Below are positions 27,617 to 36,436 of a stretch of DNA of 64,000 nucleotides, piece after piece (the first letter of the stretch is position 1; the number at the start of each line of letters is the position of its first letter). The position numbers were made by a program, and so were the translations under genes. The DNA comes from JABMQB01 sp964575025 (GTDB lineage: Bacteria; Bacteroidota; Bacteroidia; Bacteroidales; Prolixibacteraceae): contig CAZNPV010000005.1 in NCBI GenBank assembly GCA_964575025.1, positions 1-64,000 on the forward strand, read 5' to 3'. A model generated the notes under the pieces. That model saw nothing but the letters and a program-made list of their open reading frames with translations, made no database searches and was not told where the DNA came from.

Positions 27617-27935
27617 CTGGAATTTCACACTTTCTGAATCATCTTATCAGGATACTATTTTTTACTATAGTATAGAAATCCACATCCTGTCCGTGTGTCG
27701 CTAAGTCCTTCGCGGTTTTATGATCTTTTCAGACATCCTCACTCCTGAGTGATAATTCGTATGCTCGTTTCATAATCCTATGGTTTAAATAGAAACCCCC
27801 CTTCTTTGATGGTGCATTCTTTATTCAAAATAATTTACCGATCCCAATGGCTATAGGGATGCCACGGAGATCGTCAACTTTAAGGATTTTCTTTTTTCCT
27901 CCGCCAAAGCGGTAAGTTTCCATATTTGAGAACAT
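27617..27935. other. Non-coding interval after glnS
   Basis: About 320 bp with frequent stops in all frames and no recognisable RNA. It contains GTCCTTCGCGGTTTT (27707-27721), similar to GTCCTTTGCGGT at 59817-59828 in another gap, suggesting a dispersed short repeat. No terminator for glnS was identified. Confidence 0.4.
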
Positions 27936-27952
27936 TGTCCCGTTGTGGGACA
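27936..27952 (+). promoter_or_regulatory. Palindromic upstream activator site for the sigma-54 promoter
   Basis: TGTCCC-GTTGT-GGGACA is a perfect 6-bp inverted repeat with a 5-nt spacer. Its centre lies about 91 nt upstream of the start predicted from the -24/-12 promoter, a typical distance for a dimeric sigma-54 activator. The activator is not identified. Confidence 0.5.
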
Positions 27953-28008
27953 CATTCGCATGAACAAATACTTGCTACATGGCTCATATTCAGCTACTTT
28001 CGTCTTTC

Positions 28009-28024
28009 TGGCACGCCCTTTGCA
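28009..28024 (+). promoter_or_regulatory. Sigma-54 (-24/-12) promoter
   Basis: CTGGCACG-CCCT-TTGCA matches the RpoN consensus YTGGCACG-N4-TTGCW at every position, with the GG and GC dinucleotides exactly 12 nt apart. Transcription would start near 28035, giving a 43-nt leader to the ATG at 28078. It is the only such promoter I found in the window. Confidence 0.8.
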
Positions 28025-28077
28025 CTCTCTATGGCATGAACAATAAAATGAAAAAACAAACATTAAAAATAAAAAAA

Positions 28078-28635
28078 ATGAAAAGGTCAGTTATAATCAC
28101 AGCAATCGCACTCGCAGCATTCACAACCCAGGTAGTTGCAAAAAACGAAAACAATTCTGCAAGCCACGATGTAACCATCTCCATTCCTGAAGTAGCCTTA
28201 CTGGATCTTGAAGGGGCATCCACCATCACCCTGGCTCCTACGGCTCCTGAAGAAGCAGGAGAAGGACTGAATTTCGCTACAGCCACCGACAACAGCGTAT
28301 GGGTAAACTACTCTTCCGTTGTTGCATCCGGCCAAAACCGCAGCGTAAATGCAAAAATCACCGGTACCGTTCCCGAAGGTCTTCAGTTAAAAGTATCAGC
28401 AGGTTCCTATAATGGGAACGGAGCAGGAACCATTGGTTCATCTGCAGGGAATGTCATTCTTTCAGATAAAGATCAGGAAATTATTTCCGGTATAGGAAGC
28501 AGTTACACAGGAAACGGAACCAGCCAGGGTCACAACCTTACCTATCAGCTGGACCTGACGGATACCGACAACTACCAGAATCTGATGGAAGGGGACACCG
28601 AAATTACTGTAACGTATACACTGACCGATAAATAA
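28078..28635 (+). CDS. Exported beta-rich protein of unknown function, sigma-54 controlled
   Basis: A 185-residue protein with a clear signal peptide (MKRSVIITAIALAAFTTQVVA). The mature part starts KNENNSASHDV and is rich in Ser, Thr, Gly and Asn: TISIPEVALLDLEG, then SVWVNYSSVV, then GIGSSYTGNGTSQGHNLTYQL and a final EITVTYTLTDK strand. The alternating strands suggest a small beta-sandwich such as a surface or pilin-like subunit; I recall similar unnamed proteins in Bacteroidota but cannot name a family. ATG 28078 sits after an A-rich stretch; ATG 28048 would lengthen the signal peptide. A strong terminator follows, so it is transcribed alone. Confidence 0.75.
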   Translation: MKRSVIITAIALAAFTTQVVAKNENNSASHDVTISIPEVALLDLEGASTITLAPTAPEEAGEGLNFATATDNSVWVNYSSVVASGQNRSVNAKITGTVPEGLQLKVSAGSYNGNGAGTIGSSAGNVILSDKDQEIISGIGSSYTGNGTSQGHNLTYQLDLTDTDNYQNLMEGDTEITVTYTLTDK

Positions 28636-28660
28636 TAGCGTAAATTACAACTGAAGAAAA

Positions 28661-28690
28661 CAGGGCTGCATGCAGCCCTGTTTTTTTTTT
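28661..28690 (+). terminator. Intrinsic terminator of the sigma-54-controlled gene
   Basis: CAGGGCTGCA and TGCAGCCCTG form a perfect GC-rich palindrome (28661-28680) followed by ten T (28681-28690). A leading GAAAA gives some activity on the other strand. Confidence 0.92.
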
Positions 28691-28824
28691 GATTGTCAGC
28701 AAAAAAATCAAAAAACAAGGTTTTTATATGCTTCATCGATGGAAAGCTTCTTTTAACCGAAACAAAAATGCAGAAAACGGATGCTTCTTATATATTTGTT
28801 TCTGTAAATACACAATTCCGTGCC

Positions 28825-29199
28825 ATGCGTACAAAGACACATTCAAATTCAGCTATTCTTCCTGCCATTTTACTGATTGTGATCGGAGGATTTTGGTTTC
28901 TGTGGCAATTGGGGCTAACCATTGATTTTCCGCGGTTTCATTTTCATGAGATTCTGTTTCCCTTTCGCAATTTTTTCGGCCCATTCCGGCATCTACTGTT
29001 TTCATGGCAGGCTATACTGATTTTTACCGGGCTTCTGTTGATGATCGGGAAGCGGACTACGGCAGGGATTATCGTACTTTGTATCGGAGGTTTTTTGTTA
29101 TTGCCGAAGATCTTTTTTATTCCGGATATGACGGCTGTACTGTTTGTGCCGGTTATACTGATTGGCATCGGAGTGGCTTTGATCGCAAGAGTGAGTTAA
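28825..29199 (+). CDS. LiaF N-terminal-like (DUF5668-type) membrane protein
   Basis: A 124-residue protein of four hydrophobic helices: ILPAILLIVIGGFWFLWQLGL, SWQAILIFTGLLLMIG, AGIIVLCIGGFLLLP and AVLFVPVILIGIGVALIARV. This is the helix-bundle module found at the N terminus of LiaF-like proteins, here without the C-terminal soluble domain. ATG 28825 (MRTKTHS) is chosen because upstream in-frame sequence is polar and unrelated. It is the first gene of a four-gene unit, with 40 bp to the next gene. Confidence 0.75.
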   Translation: MRTKTHSNSAILPAILLIVIGGFWFLWQLGLTIDFPRFHFHEILFPFRNFFGPFRHLLFSWQAILIFTGLLLMIGKRTTAGIIVLCIGGFLLLPKIFFIPDMTAVLFVPVILIGIGVALIARVS

Positions 29200-29239
29200 C
29201 ATTTAATTTTGTACGAACAAAAGACAAAAGCAGAATACC

Positions 29240-29956
29240 ATGGAACATGAAAGACGGACAGATAAAAGGGCTTATTTCGGGTTGTTTCTGATTCTTCTTG
29301 GGATTGTCTGGATCCTGGAACGGTTGGATCTGGTTCCGGTATTTATGGATGACATTCTCATTTCCTGGCAGATGTTGCTGATTGCCATTGGGGTGTTTGC
29401 CTTACTTGGGGGAAACCGGACTACAGGAGTTGTCCTGATTTTTATAGGGGGTGTCTTTCTGGTCCCGGAGATGATTCATATTCCGTATCAACTGAGAAGG
29501 ATTGTCTGGCCTCTGTTATTGGTTGGAGTGGGGATTATTCTGCTTGTACGGCACCTTGGCCGGCATGATGAGCCGGTGCCTGTGCATGGGGGGCAAAGCC
29601 GGGGGATTGATTTTTTCGATGATTTTATCATCTTTGGCGGACGGGAGATCTTTGTAACCTCAACCAATCTGCTGGGGGGTAAAACGACCTCGATATTTGG
29701 AGGTACGGAATACGATATGCGGAGAGCCTCTTTATCGCCAAACGGGGCGGTCGTGGATTGCCTTTGCCTGTTCGGAGGCTGTACCTTTATGGTGCCTCCT
29801 GAATGGACCATTAAGAATGACATGAATTCCATCTTCGGGGGAGTTACCGATAAACGCGGTGCAAATTTTCAGGTTAACCATACTGCAGACCCCTCAAGAA
29901 TACTCATATTAAAAGGTTTTGCAGCCTTTGGAGGAGTGGAAATCAAGCTGATGTAG
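29240..29956 (+). CDS. LiaF-like envelope-stress membrane protein
   Basis: A 238-residue protein. Residues 10-105 form the four-helix DUF5668-like module, and residues 130-238 a beta-helical soluble domain with repeated FGG turns (IIFGGRE, SIFGGTE, CLFGGCT, SIFGGVT, AAFGGVE). In Firmicutes LiaF holds the LiaS kinase inactive until cell-envelope damage. Here the gene is 2 bp before a LytS-type kinase gene, so a similar sensor role is a reasonable inference, not shown. Confidence 0.82.
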   Translation: MEHERRTDKRAYFGLFLILLGIVWILERLDLVPVFMDDILISWQMLLIAIGVFALLGGNRTTGVVLIFIGGVFLVPEMIHIPYQLRRIVWPLLLVGVGIILLVRHLGRHDEPVPVHGGQSRGIDFFDDFIIFGGREIFVTSTNLLGGKTTSIFGGTEYDMRRASLSPNGAVVDCLCLFGGCTFMVPPEWTIKNDMNSIFGGVTDKRGANFQVNHTADPSRILILKGFAAFGGVEIKLM

Positions 29957-29958
29957 GC

Positions 29959-31008
29959 ATGGATTTCAGGCATCCTTTTTTTTCGAAACCCAAACTGGCT
30001 GTTTTTTATGCCCTGTTCTGGGGAATGGTTACTCTGGCCGTTATTCTTGTTCAATGGTTGGGCAACCAGGTCCCCTGGGATCAGGCTGTTGTGGATGTCC
30101 TCTCTACCATTACCCTTTTTGCCATTATCGGCTCATCCATATGGTATGTGGTGCGGTTCAGTACCTTTGAAAACAAAGCCTACGGAAAATTTATCCTCTG
30201 GCACCTGATGGCTGCCTCGGTGGTCGTGGCTTTGTGGTTGTATCTGGGAGCAGTCATTTCAAAAGTGTTCTGTCCCCTGTCTGAAACCCTGAGTGGGGAT
30301 ACCTTCCCCGGGAAAATATTAACCGGCTATACCCTTTATCTTATTTTTGTTGTTTTTTTCTATGCCATCACATTCTATCAGAATTTTAAGGAAAAAGTAC
30401 GCAGGGAAAGTGAATTAAAAGCCCTCATAAAAGAAGCGGAACTCCACGCTTTGAAATCGCAGTTGAATCCTCACTTTTTATTCAACAGCCTGAACAGCAT
30501 ATCTTCACTGACGATGTCTGACCCTGAGAAAGCACGGGAAATGGTGATTAACCTCGCTGCTATTATGCGTTACTCTTTAAAATACGAAAAAAACGAAGTT
30601 GTAACTTTCGGAACAGAAATTGACTATATGAAACTCTACCTCAAAATTGAAAAAGTCAGGTTTGGGGCCAAACTGAACCCTGTTTTTGCAATCGATAAAA
30701 ACTGCTTCGATGCCCGTATTCCCAATATGATTCTTCAGCCATTGTACGAAAATGCTATAAAATATGGCGTGTATGAGGCTACTGAACCTGTCGATATCCG
30801 TACAACCTGTGAAAAATTTGATAATTTTATAAAAATAAAAATTGCCAATACGTACGATCCCGGAGTACTCCCTAAAAGAGGAGAGGGGATCGGGTTACGA
30901 AATATTAAAGACCGGCTTCAAACTTTATACAATAATCCCGGACTTATGAAAGTTGAGGATGAAAACAATACATTTGCGGTGACATTATTAATACCACAGA
31001 ATGAATAA
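29959..31008 (+). CDS. LytS/YehU-type sensor histidine kinase
   Basis: A 349-residue membrane kinase. Four hydrophobic helices (about 13-31, 49-65, 81-101, 124-141) are followed by a short linker and the His_kinase domain: QLNPHFLFNSLNS with phospho-His172, then PNMILQPLYENAIKYG (N box) and GEGIGLRNIKDRL (G box). There is no separate periplasmic sensor domain, so the signal is probably read in the membrane, perhaps through the two LiaF-like proteins encoded just before it. The response regulator follows after 3 bp. Confidence 0.92.
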   Translation: MDFRHPFFSKPKLAVFYALFWGMVTLAVILVQWLGNQVPWDQAVVDVLSTITLFAIIGSSIWYVVRFSTFENKAYGKFILWHLMAASVVVALWLYLGAVISKVFCPLSETLSGDTFPGKILTGYTLYLIFVVFFYAITFYQNFKEKVRRESELKALIKEAELHALKSQLNPHFLFNSLNSISSLTMSDPEKAREMVINLAAIMRYSLKYEKNEVVTFGTEIDYMKLYLKIEKVRFGAKLNPVFAIDKNCFDARIPNMILQPLYENAIKYGVYEATEPVDIRTTCEKFDNFIKIKIANTYDPGVLPKRGEGIGLRNIKDRLQTLYNNPGLMKVEDENNTFAVTLLIPQNE

Positions 31009-31011
31009 GCT

Positions 31012-31761
31012 ATGGAAAACAGGATCAGAACCATTGTAGTGGAAGACGAAGAACTGGCCAGAAACCTGTTGATCTCGTATCTGAAAAATATGGATAACAT
31101 TGAGGTAATCCGGGAATGTGAAAATGGTTTTCAGGGAGTAAAGATGATCAATGAATTAAAACCCGACCTGGTTTTTCTCGACATTCAAATGCCTAAGATT
31201 ACTGGTTTTGAAATGCTGGAATTGCTGGATCACACCCCGGAAATCATTTTTACAACAGCGTATGATCAGTATGCACTGAAGGCATTTGAATACCATGCAG
31301 CCGATTATTTATTAAAACCCTATTCCCAGGACCGTCTGGTTGAAGCAGTCCGGAAAGTAACGGACCGGATTGCTGTCCAAGAATCCCACCCGGATGTGAT
31401 CCGTAAAATCTCCGGTTTTCCGAAAGAGGGCTACCTGGAACGAATCGTGGTGAAAGACCGGCACAAAATACACATCATCCCTGCGGATAAAATCCGATAC
31501 CTCGAATCGATGGATGATTATGTGCTGATCTATACGCAGGAAGGAAGGTTCCTGAAACAACAAACCATGAAATATTTTGAAAAAGCCCTTAACCCGGATG
31601 ATTTCATCCGAATCCACCGTTCCTACATTGTCAGAATACAGGAAATTGCTGAAATTCAACAATACGAAAAAGAATCTTACCTCGTTATTCTACACGATAA
31701 AACAAAACTGAAAGTAAGCAAATCAGGGTATAAAAACATCAAGGAAACCCTTCGTTTCTGA
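31012..31761 (+). CDS. LytTR-type response regulator
   Basis: A 249-residue protein. The receiver domain has Asp57 (LVFLDIQMP) and FTTAYDQYALKAFEYHAADYLLKP; the C-terminal LytTR DNA-binding domain covers about residues 150-249 (YLESMDDYVLIYT, RIHRSYIVR, LKVSKSGYKNIKE). It is the partner of the kinase encoded 3 bp upstream. Likely targets are unknown; no direct-repeat binding site was recognised upstream of the operon. Confidence 0.93.
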   Translation: MENRIRTIVVEDEELARNLLISYLKNMDNIEVIRECENGFQGVKMINELKPDLVFLDIQMPKITGFEMLELLDHTPEIIFTTAYDQYALKAFEYHAADYLLKPYSQDRLVEAVRKVTDRIAVQESHPDVIRKISGFPKEGYLERIVVKDRHKIHIIPADKIRYLESMDDYVLIYTQEGRFLKQQTMKYFEKALNPDDFIRIHRSYIVRIQEIAEIQQYEKESYLVILHDKTKLKVSKSGYKNIKETLRF

Positions 31762-31782
31762 TCCCCGGGAGAACAGCAGACT

Positions 31783-31816
31783 AAAAATGGGCAGGAAGAT
31801 ACCTGCCCTGGCTTTT
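31783..31816. terminator. Bidirectional terminator between the LytTR gene and the DUF4412 gene
   Basis: GGGCAGG (31789-31795) and CCTGCCC (31802-31808) form a 7-bp stem with loop AAGATA. It is followed by TGGCTTTT on the plus strand and by ATTTTTAG on the minus strand, and lies between convergent genes. Confidence 0.7.
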
Positions 31817-31823
31817 CAATCCC

Positions 31824-32795
31824 TTATTCCGGAGTCTCCTGCGGAATATTGATCATTCCCATATTCACCATATTATAGGCTGAAAGGTCGATCTCTTTGG
31901 TGATGTTATCGTTGATTTCGGTAATTCTCATCACACTCTTTTCATTTGTTTTGAGGTCTGTGGTTTCCGCTTCCATGATCATTCCTCCCGGATATCCGCT
32001 TACCAGGGAGGAATTTCTATAGACCGATGTTAAGAAATTTCCCATTTTCAGGTCTTTCTCTTCGGATATCCAAAGGATTGATTCTTCAGATTCCCCTTTA
32101 AGTACATATTCATCACAGGTATATCCCAGAATTTTTTTCGTTCGTCCGGTTTTATTGGCTTTGTTGAAATCAACTTTTTCAATATCTCCTTCCTTTTCAG
32201 CTTCCCCGGCAGCAAAATCTTGTAACTGATCCATATTAATTCCCGTAACGATGCCATTCTTCTCTCCGTCCTCTTCTGTTAAAATAATGGTGGCGTTATT
32301 TTTCTGGTCAATGATGAAGAACCCTTTTTGATCTTCGGAATTTTTTTCATTTCTGATTTCATAAGCAAAAACCTGATTATCGGGAGTAAAAAAGGAATTA
32401 ATAAAGTCTTTGTTTTCCAGGTTGTTGTTGGTCCAGGTTTCAGTTTCCATCTTAATGTTGGCTGAGAAAGCATAGCGGTCTTCTATGTTGACAGGGGTTG
32501 TGTTCGCTCCCATCCTGGCCATTATTCTTTGTGCACGCTCCCGATCTCTTTCATCCCGGGTTTTACGGGTTTGGGTAGCCGTGGAATCCCCTTCTTCTTC
32601 AAAAACTTCATCCAGGGCTTTGTCTATCTCTTCATCCACTTCTTCTTCCACTTCTTCGTAAATTCTCTCTTCCACTTTTTGTTCCACTCTGTTTTTGGCC
32701 CTTCTGGCAACATTTCTGAGCAAACGCTGGGCTTTGCAATCATTAAAGGGGCTTACAATCAGTAAGGCAAACAGAAGAATAATTATTCGTTTCAT
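31824..32795 (-). CDS. Exported DUF4412-type protein
   Basis: A 323-residue exported protein. The signal peptide is MKRIIILLFALLIVSPFNDCKA. Residues about 30-75 are a highly charged, probably coiled-coil stretch (RVEQKVEERIYEEVEEEVDEE). The rest carries the DUF4412 pattern: FAYEIRNEKN, FIIDQKNNATIIL, ILGYTCDEYVLKG, ESILWISEEKDL, IPQETPE at the end. Members are Bacteroidota envelope proteins without known function. No operon partner. Confidence 0.75.
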   Translation of the reverse strand: MKRIIILLFALLIVSPFNDCKAQRLLRNVARRAKNRVEQKVEERIYEEVEEEVDEEIDKALDEVFEEEGDSTATQTRKTRDERDRERAQRIMARMGANTTPVNIEDRYAFSANIKMETETWTNNNLENKDFINSFFTPDNQVFAYEIRNEKNSEDQKGFFIIDQKNNATIILTEEDGEKNGIVTGINMDQLQDFAAGEAEKEGDIEKVDFNKANKTGRTKKILGYTCDEYVLKGESEESILWISEEKDLKMGNFLTSVYRNSSLVSGYPGGMIMEAETTDLKTNEKSVMRITEINDNITKEIDLSAYNMVNMGMINIPQETPE

Positions 32796-32820
32796 AGTTT
32801 ATTTGTTTTTAAATTGTTTT

Positions 32821-32828
32821 CAAAGGTA
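32821..32828 (-). promoter_or_regulatory. Candidate -7 box for the DUF4412 gene
   Basis: On the minus strand TACCTTTG fits TAnnTTTG, 26 nt before the ATG. The -33 position is not consensus. Confidence 0.35.
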
Positions 32829-33021
32829 ATCCTGCCTACAAATAGCTTGCCGGATTAATTTTTTCATATATCATCATCGGATTCATGATAATTTTTGCAT
32901 TTTTGAGTCATTAAGGATTTAATCAATGATCCGATAAATAAGTACGGCAAATATAATCCAAAAGTTCGCATTCAGTCAACAAAGTTGACCTATTTATTAG
33001 TCAAACTTAAAAACAAATTAT

Positions 33022-36000
33022 ATGAAAAAAACTGCATTCATTGCAAGCCTGATTTTACTTACAATTTCTGTCTTTGGGACAGGCAAAAAAGAGAAAAGTG
33101 ATTCTGCAAAGGGAGACACGATTCTCACCAGCGGATTGGTAAGCGGATTAAAATTTCGCAGCATTGGTCCTGCATGGGCCAGTGGGCGCATTGCTGATTT
33201 TGCGGTTAATCCCTCCAATCCGAAAGCGTATTATGTAGCTGTAGCCAGCGGCCATGTCTGGATGACCGTTAACAATGGCACTACATGGAAACCGGTTTTT
33301 GACAACTATGGGGCCTATTCGATCGGAGATGTGGAGCTTGATCCGAACAATCCCAATGTGGTGTGGGTAGGTACCGGAGAGAACAACCATCAGCGTGCCC
33401 TGGGATATGGCGACGGAATTTACAAATCGGTTGACGGAGGCAAATCCTTTAAAAACATGGGACTGAAAGAGAGCCGTCAGATCGGAGGCATTGTGATCGA
33501 CCCGCGCAATTCAAAGGTAGTGTATGTAGCTTGCGAAGGTTCAGCCTGGGGACCGGGGGGTGACCGGGGCCTTTACAAAACCATGGATGGCGGGGAAACC
33601 TGGGAGTGCATTTTGGAGATCAGTGAACATACCGGCGTCAACAACATAAAAATGGATCCTTCCAATCCCGATATTCTCTATGCCACTTCAGAACAGCGCC
33701 GCAGGACACACTTCACGAAAATTGGCGGCGGGCCTGAATCAGCGGTCTGGAAATCAGAAGATGCCGGGGCTTCATGGAGAAAAATAATGAAGGGATTGCC
33801 CAAGGTTCACTTGGGTGGTATGGGAATCGATGTTTCGCCTGTCAATCCCAATTATGTATACCTCATTGTGGAAGCTGCCGAAGGAAAGGATGGATTCTTC
33901 CGCTCCACAGATAAAGGCGAAAGCTGGACGAAGATGAGTGACCACAACGCCAGCGGTCAGTATTACAACGAAATATACTGTGACCCGAAAGATGAGAATA
34001 AGGTCTATTCGGTGGAAACACGTTCGGTATACACTGAAGATGGGGGAAAAACATGGAACCGGATAACCACGAACGGAAGGCATGTTGACGACCATGCACT
34101 CTGGGTAGACCCGGATGATACCGGCCATTATATCATTGGCGGGGACGGGGGTATTTACGAAACCTGGGATGGCGGGACCACCTTTGATTTTAAGGAAAAC
34201 CTTCCCGTAACCCAGTTTTACCGGGTGCATGTCGATAATGCAGAACCGTTTTACAATGTCTATGGAGGAACCCAGGACAACAACTCCATGACCGGTCCTT
34301 CCAGGACCATCAGCCAGACAGGTGTCCCCAATGCTGAATGGACCCGTACCCTGGGAGGCGACGGCTTCTGGGTAGCTACAGACCCCGATAATCCGGATAT
34401 CGTATACAATGAGTACCAGTACGGAAATGTGTACCGCTACGATAAGAAAAGCGGTGAAGATATCTATATCAAGCCCCGGGAACGGAAAGACGAACGGACC
34501 TATAAATGGAACTGGAATACTCCCCTGATTGTCAGCCCCCATAAAGGAACCCGCCTCTACATAGCTGCCAACAAGGTTTTCAGGAGTGAAGACCGGGGGG
34601 ATACCTGGGAAGTGATCAGCGATGACCTTACCGCTCAGGTCGACCGGAACAGCTTTCCGGTAATGGGAAAATACTGGCCGGCAGATGCTGTTCGCAAAGA
34701 TGTCTCCACATCCCTGTGGGGAACCATTGTTTCGCTGCATGAATCGCCGGTTAAGGAAGATCTCCTCTATGCGGGAACCGACGACGGAGTGATCTCCGTT
34801 ACGGAAGATGGAGGCGAAAACTGGACCCAGGTGAAATCCTTCCCCGGCGTTCCGGAATATACCTATGTCAGCGACCTCTGTGCCGACCGTTTTGATGAAA
34901 ATACGGTCTATGCATCGTTTAATAACCTGAAACGCGATGATTTCAAACCCTATATTTTTAAAAGTACCGATAAAGGGAAAACATGGACCTCCATTTCAGG
35001 AAACCTTCCGGAAAACGGAACGGTGCATACGATCGTCCAGGATTTTATAAATCCGGAACTGTTGTTTGCCGGAACAGAATTTGGCGTGTTTTTCACCCTG
35101 GATAATGGCATGAACTGGATTCAGTTAAAATCAGGTATTCCAACGGTTGCTGTCTACGATATGACCGTTCAGGAACGTGAAAGCGATCTGGTAGCAGCTA
35201 CTTTCGGGCGTGGATTTTATATCCTGGATAACTACAGTCCACTGCGTGAACTGAGCCATGAACTGGCAGACAAAGAGGCCCACATTTTTCCTGTTAAAGA
35301 GGCGTTGATGTATATTCAGACCAGCGGCAAAAGCAACCAGGGAGATACCTATTTTACCGCACCCAATCCTGATTTTGGTGCTACTTTCACATACTATCTC
35401 AAAGAAGTACCGAAAACACCAAAACAACTTCGTAAAGAGAAGGAAAAAGAGCTGTTTAAGGAAGGAGAACCTATTCCTCAGCCCTCCTGGCGGGAGCTGG
35501 AACTGGAAGATAAACAGGAGCAATCGCACCTGATTTTTTCCATTTACGATGCAGACGATAATGTGATTGACCAGATAACAGCAGCTCCCTCTAAAGGGAT
35601 CAACCGGATCAACTGGGATTTACGGTATGCCATGCCTCTTTCGGTGCGGGTCAGTGGTTCGTTTAATCCGGTTGAAAGAAGCGGAGGCCGTGGAGGAAGT
35701 GGTATCCTGGTCATGCCCGGAACTTATAAAGTGGATATGAGACTCTGGCATGAAGGAGAACTTACGGTACTTTGCGAACCGGTGGCCTTTACCTGCCGCA
35801 GACTGAACAATACAACCCTGCCTGCCGAAGACTACAATGAAAATGTACAGTTTGCGAAAAAAGTAGGCAAACTGGCCGTAGCTGTCATGGGAAGCAATCA
35901 GCTGATTAGTGAGCTTTCCTCCAAGGTGGAGCATATCAAACAGGCGATCTATACCACCCCGGGAGCAGGCCAGGAATTAATGGATCAGGCTCGCACCCTG

Positions 36001-36312
36001 GCAAAAGAACTGGAAGAACTGGATTTTGTGATGAATGGAGTGCCTGCCAAAGCAAGCAGCGAAGAAATACCGCCGGCACAGGTGCCGTTAAACAACCGGC
36101 TGAGTGCAATAACGTATACCCACAGCAGCTCTACAAGCGGTATAACCACTACGGAAAAACAATCATTCGAGATTCTGGCTGAAGAATTTCCACCCGTACT
36201 GAATAAACTGGAGCGCATGGTTGAAAACGATATTCCCGCACTGGAAGCCGAACTAGACAAACTTGGTGCGCCGTGGACTCCGGGTAGATTGCCGGTGTGG
36301 AAAGAGCAGTGA
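33022..36312 (+). CDS. Large exported BNR/VPS10-type beta-propeller protein
   Basis: A 1096-residue protein, often annotated as a glycosyl hydrolase of the BNR-repeat type but without evident glycosidase residues. A signal peptide occupies about residues 1-19. Residues 40-760 hold many BNR repeats of the form S.D.G.TW (SVDGGKSF, TMDGGETWE, SEDAGASWR, STDKGESWT, TEDGGKTWN, SEDRGDTWE, TEDGGENWT, STDKGKTWT), enough for two seven- or eight-bladed propellers as in sortilin/VPS10 proteins. The C-terminal third has a beta-sandwich region (INWDLRYAMP) and a helical tail. No T9SS sorting domain is visible. Function unknown. Confidence 0.8.
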   Translation: MKKTAFIASLILLTISVFGTGKKEKSDSAKGDTILTSGLVSGLKFRSIGPAWASGRIADFAVNPSNPKAYYVAVASGHVWMTVNNGTTWKPVFDNYGAYSIGDVELDPNNPNVVWVGTGENNHQRALGYGDGIYKSVDGGKSFKNMGLKESRQIGGIVIDPRNSKVVYVACEGSAWGPGGDRGLYKTMDGGETWECILEISEHTGVNNIKMDPSNPDILYATSEQRRRTHFTKIGGGPESAVWKSEDAGASWRKIMKGLPKVHLGGMGIDVSPVNPNYVYLIVEAAEGKDGFFRSTDKGESWTKMSDHNASGQYYNEIYCDPKDENKVYSVETRSVYTEDGGKTWNRITTNGRHVDDHALWVDPDDTGHYIIGGDGGIYETWDGGTTFDFKENLPVTQFYRVHVDNAEPFYNVYGGTQDNNSMTGPSRTISQTGVPNAEWTRTLGGDGFWVATDPDNPDIVYNEYQYGNVYRYDKKSGEDIYIKPRERKDERTYKWNWNTPLIVSPHKGTRLYIAANKVFRSEDRGDTWEVISDDLTAQVDRNSFPVMGKYWPADAVRKDVSTSLWGTIVSLHESPVKEDLLYAGTDDGVISVTEDGGENWTQVKSFPGVPEYTYVSDLCADRFDENTVYASFNNLKRDDFKPYIFKSTDKGKTWTSISGNLPENGTVHTIVQDFINPELLFAGTEFGVFFTLDNGMNWIQLKSGIPTVAVYDMTVQERESDLVAATFGRGFYILDNYSPLRELSHELADKEAHIFPVKEALMYIQTSGKSNQGDTYFTAPNPDFGATFTYYLKEVPKTPKQLRKEKEKELFKEGEPIPQPSWRELELEDKQEQSHLIFSIYDADDNVIDQITAAPSKGINRINWDLRYAMPLSVRVSGSFNPVERSGGRGGSGILVMPGTYKVDMRLWHEGELTVLCEPVAFTCRRLNNTTLPAEDYNENVQFAKKVGKLAVAVMGSNQLISELSSKVEHIKQAIYTTPGAGQELMDQARTLAKELEELDFVMNGVPAKASSEEIPPAQVPLNNRLSAITYTHSSSTSGITTTEKQSFEILAEEFPPVLNKLERMVENDIPALEAELDKLGAPWTPGRLPVWKEQ

Positions 36313-36330
36313 GTAATCAGTAAATAGTTT

Positions 36331-36357
36331 AAACCCGGTGAAAACTGGGTTTTTTTA
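36331..36357 (+). terminator. Intrinsic terminator after the BNR-repeat gene
   Basis: AAACCC-GG and C-TGGGTTT pair over 8 bp including one G-U, with loop TGAAAA, followed by TTTTT. Confidence 0.75.
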
Positions 36358-36436
36358 TGGGTGTGGAGATTTTTGGTCTCCGAAATATGCGGTTATACAT
36401 CGCATCACCCTGTGCCATGCTTTTTGCTCTCAGTCC

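Noticed and set aside
33772..34740. 322-codon open frame on the minus strand
   Set aside because: Lies wholly antisense to the BNR-repeat gene. Its Cys/Val/Ile-rich composition is what the repeats give in reverse, and it has no family motif.
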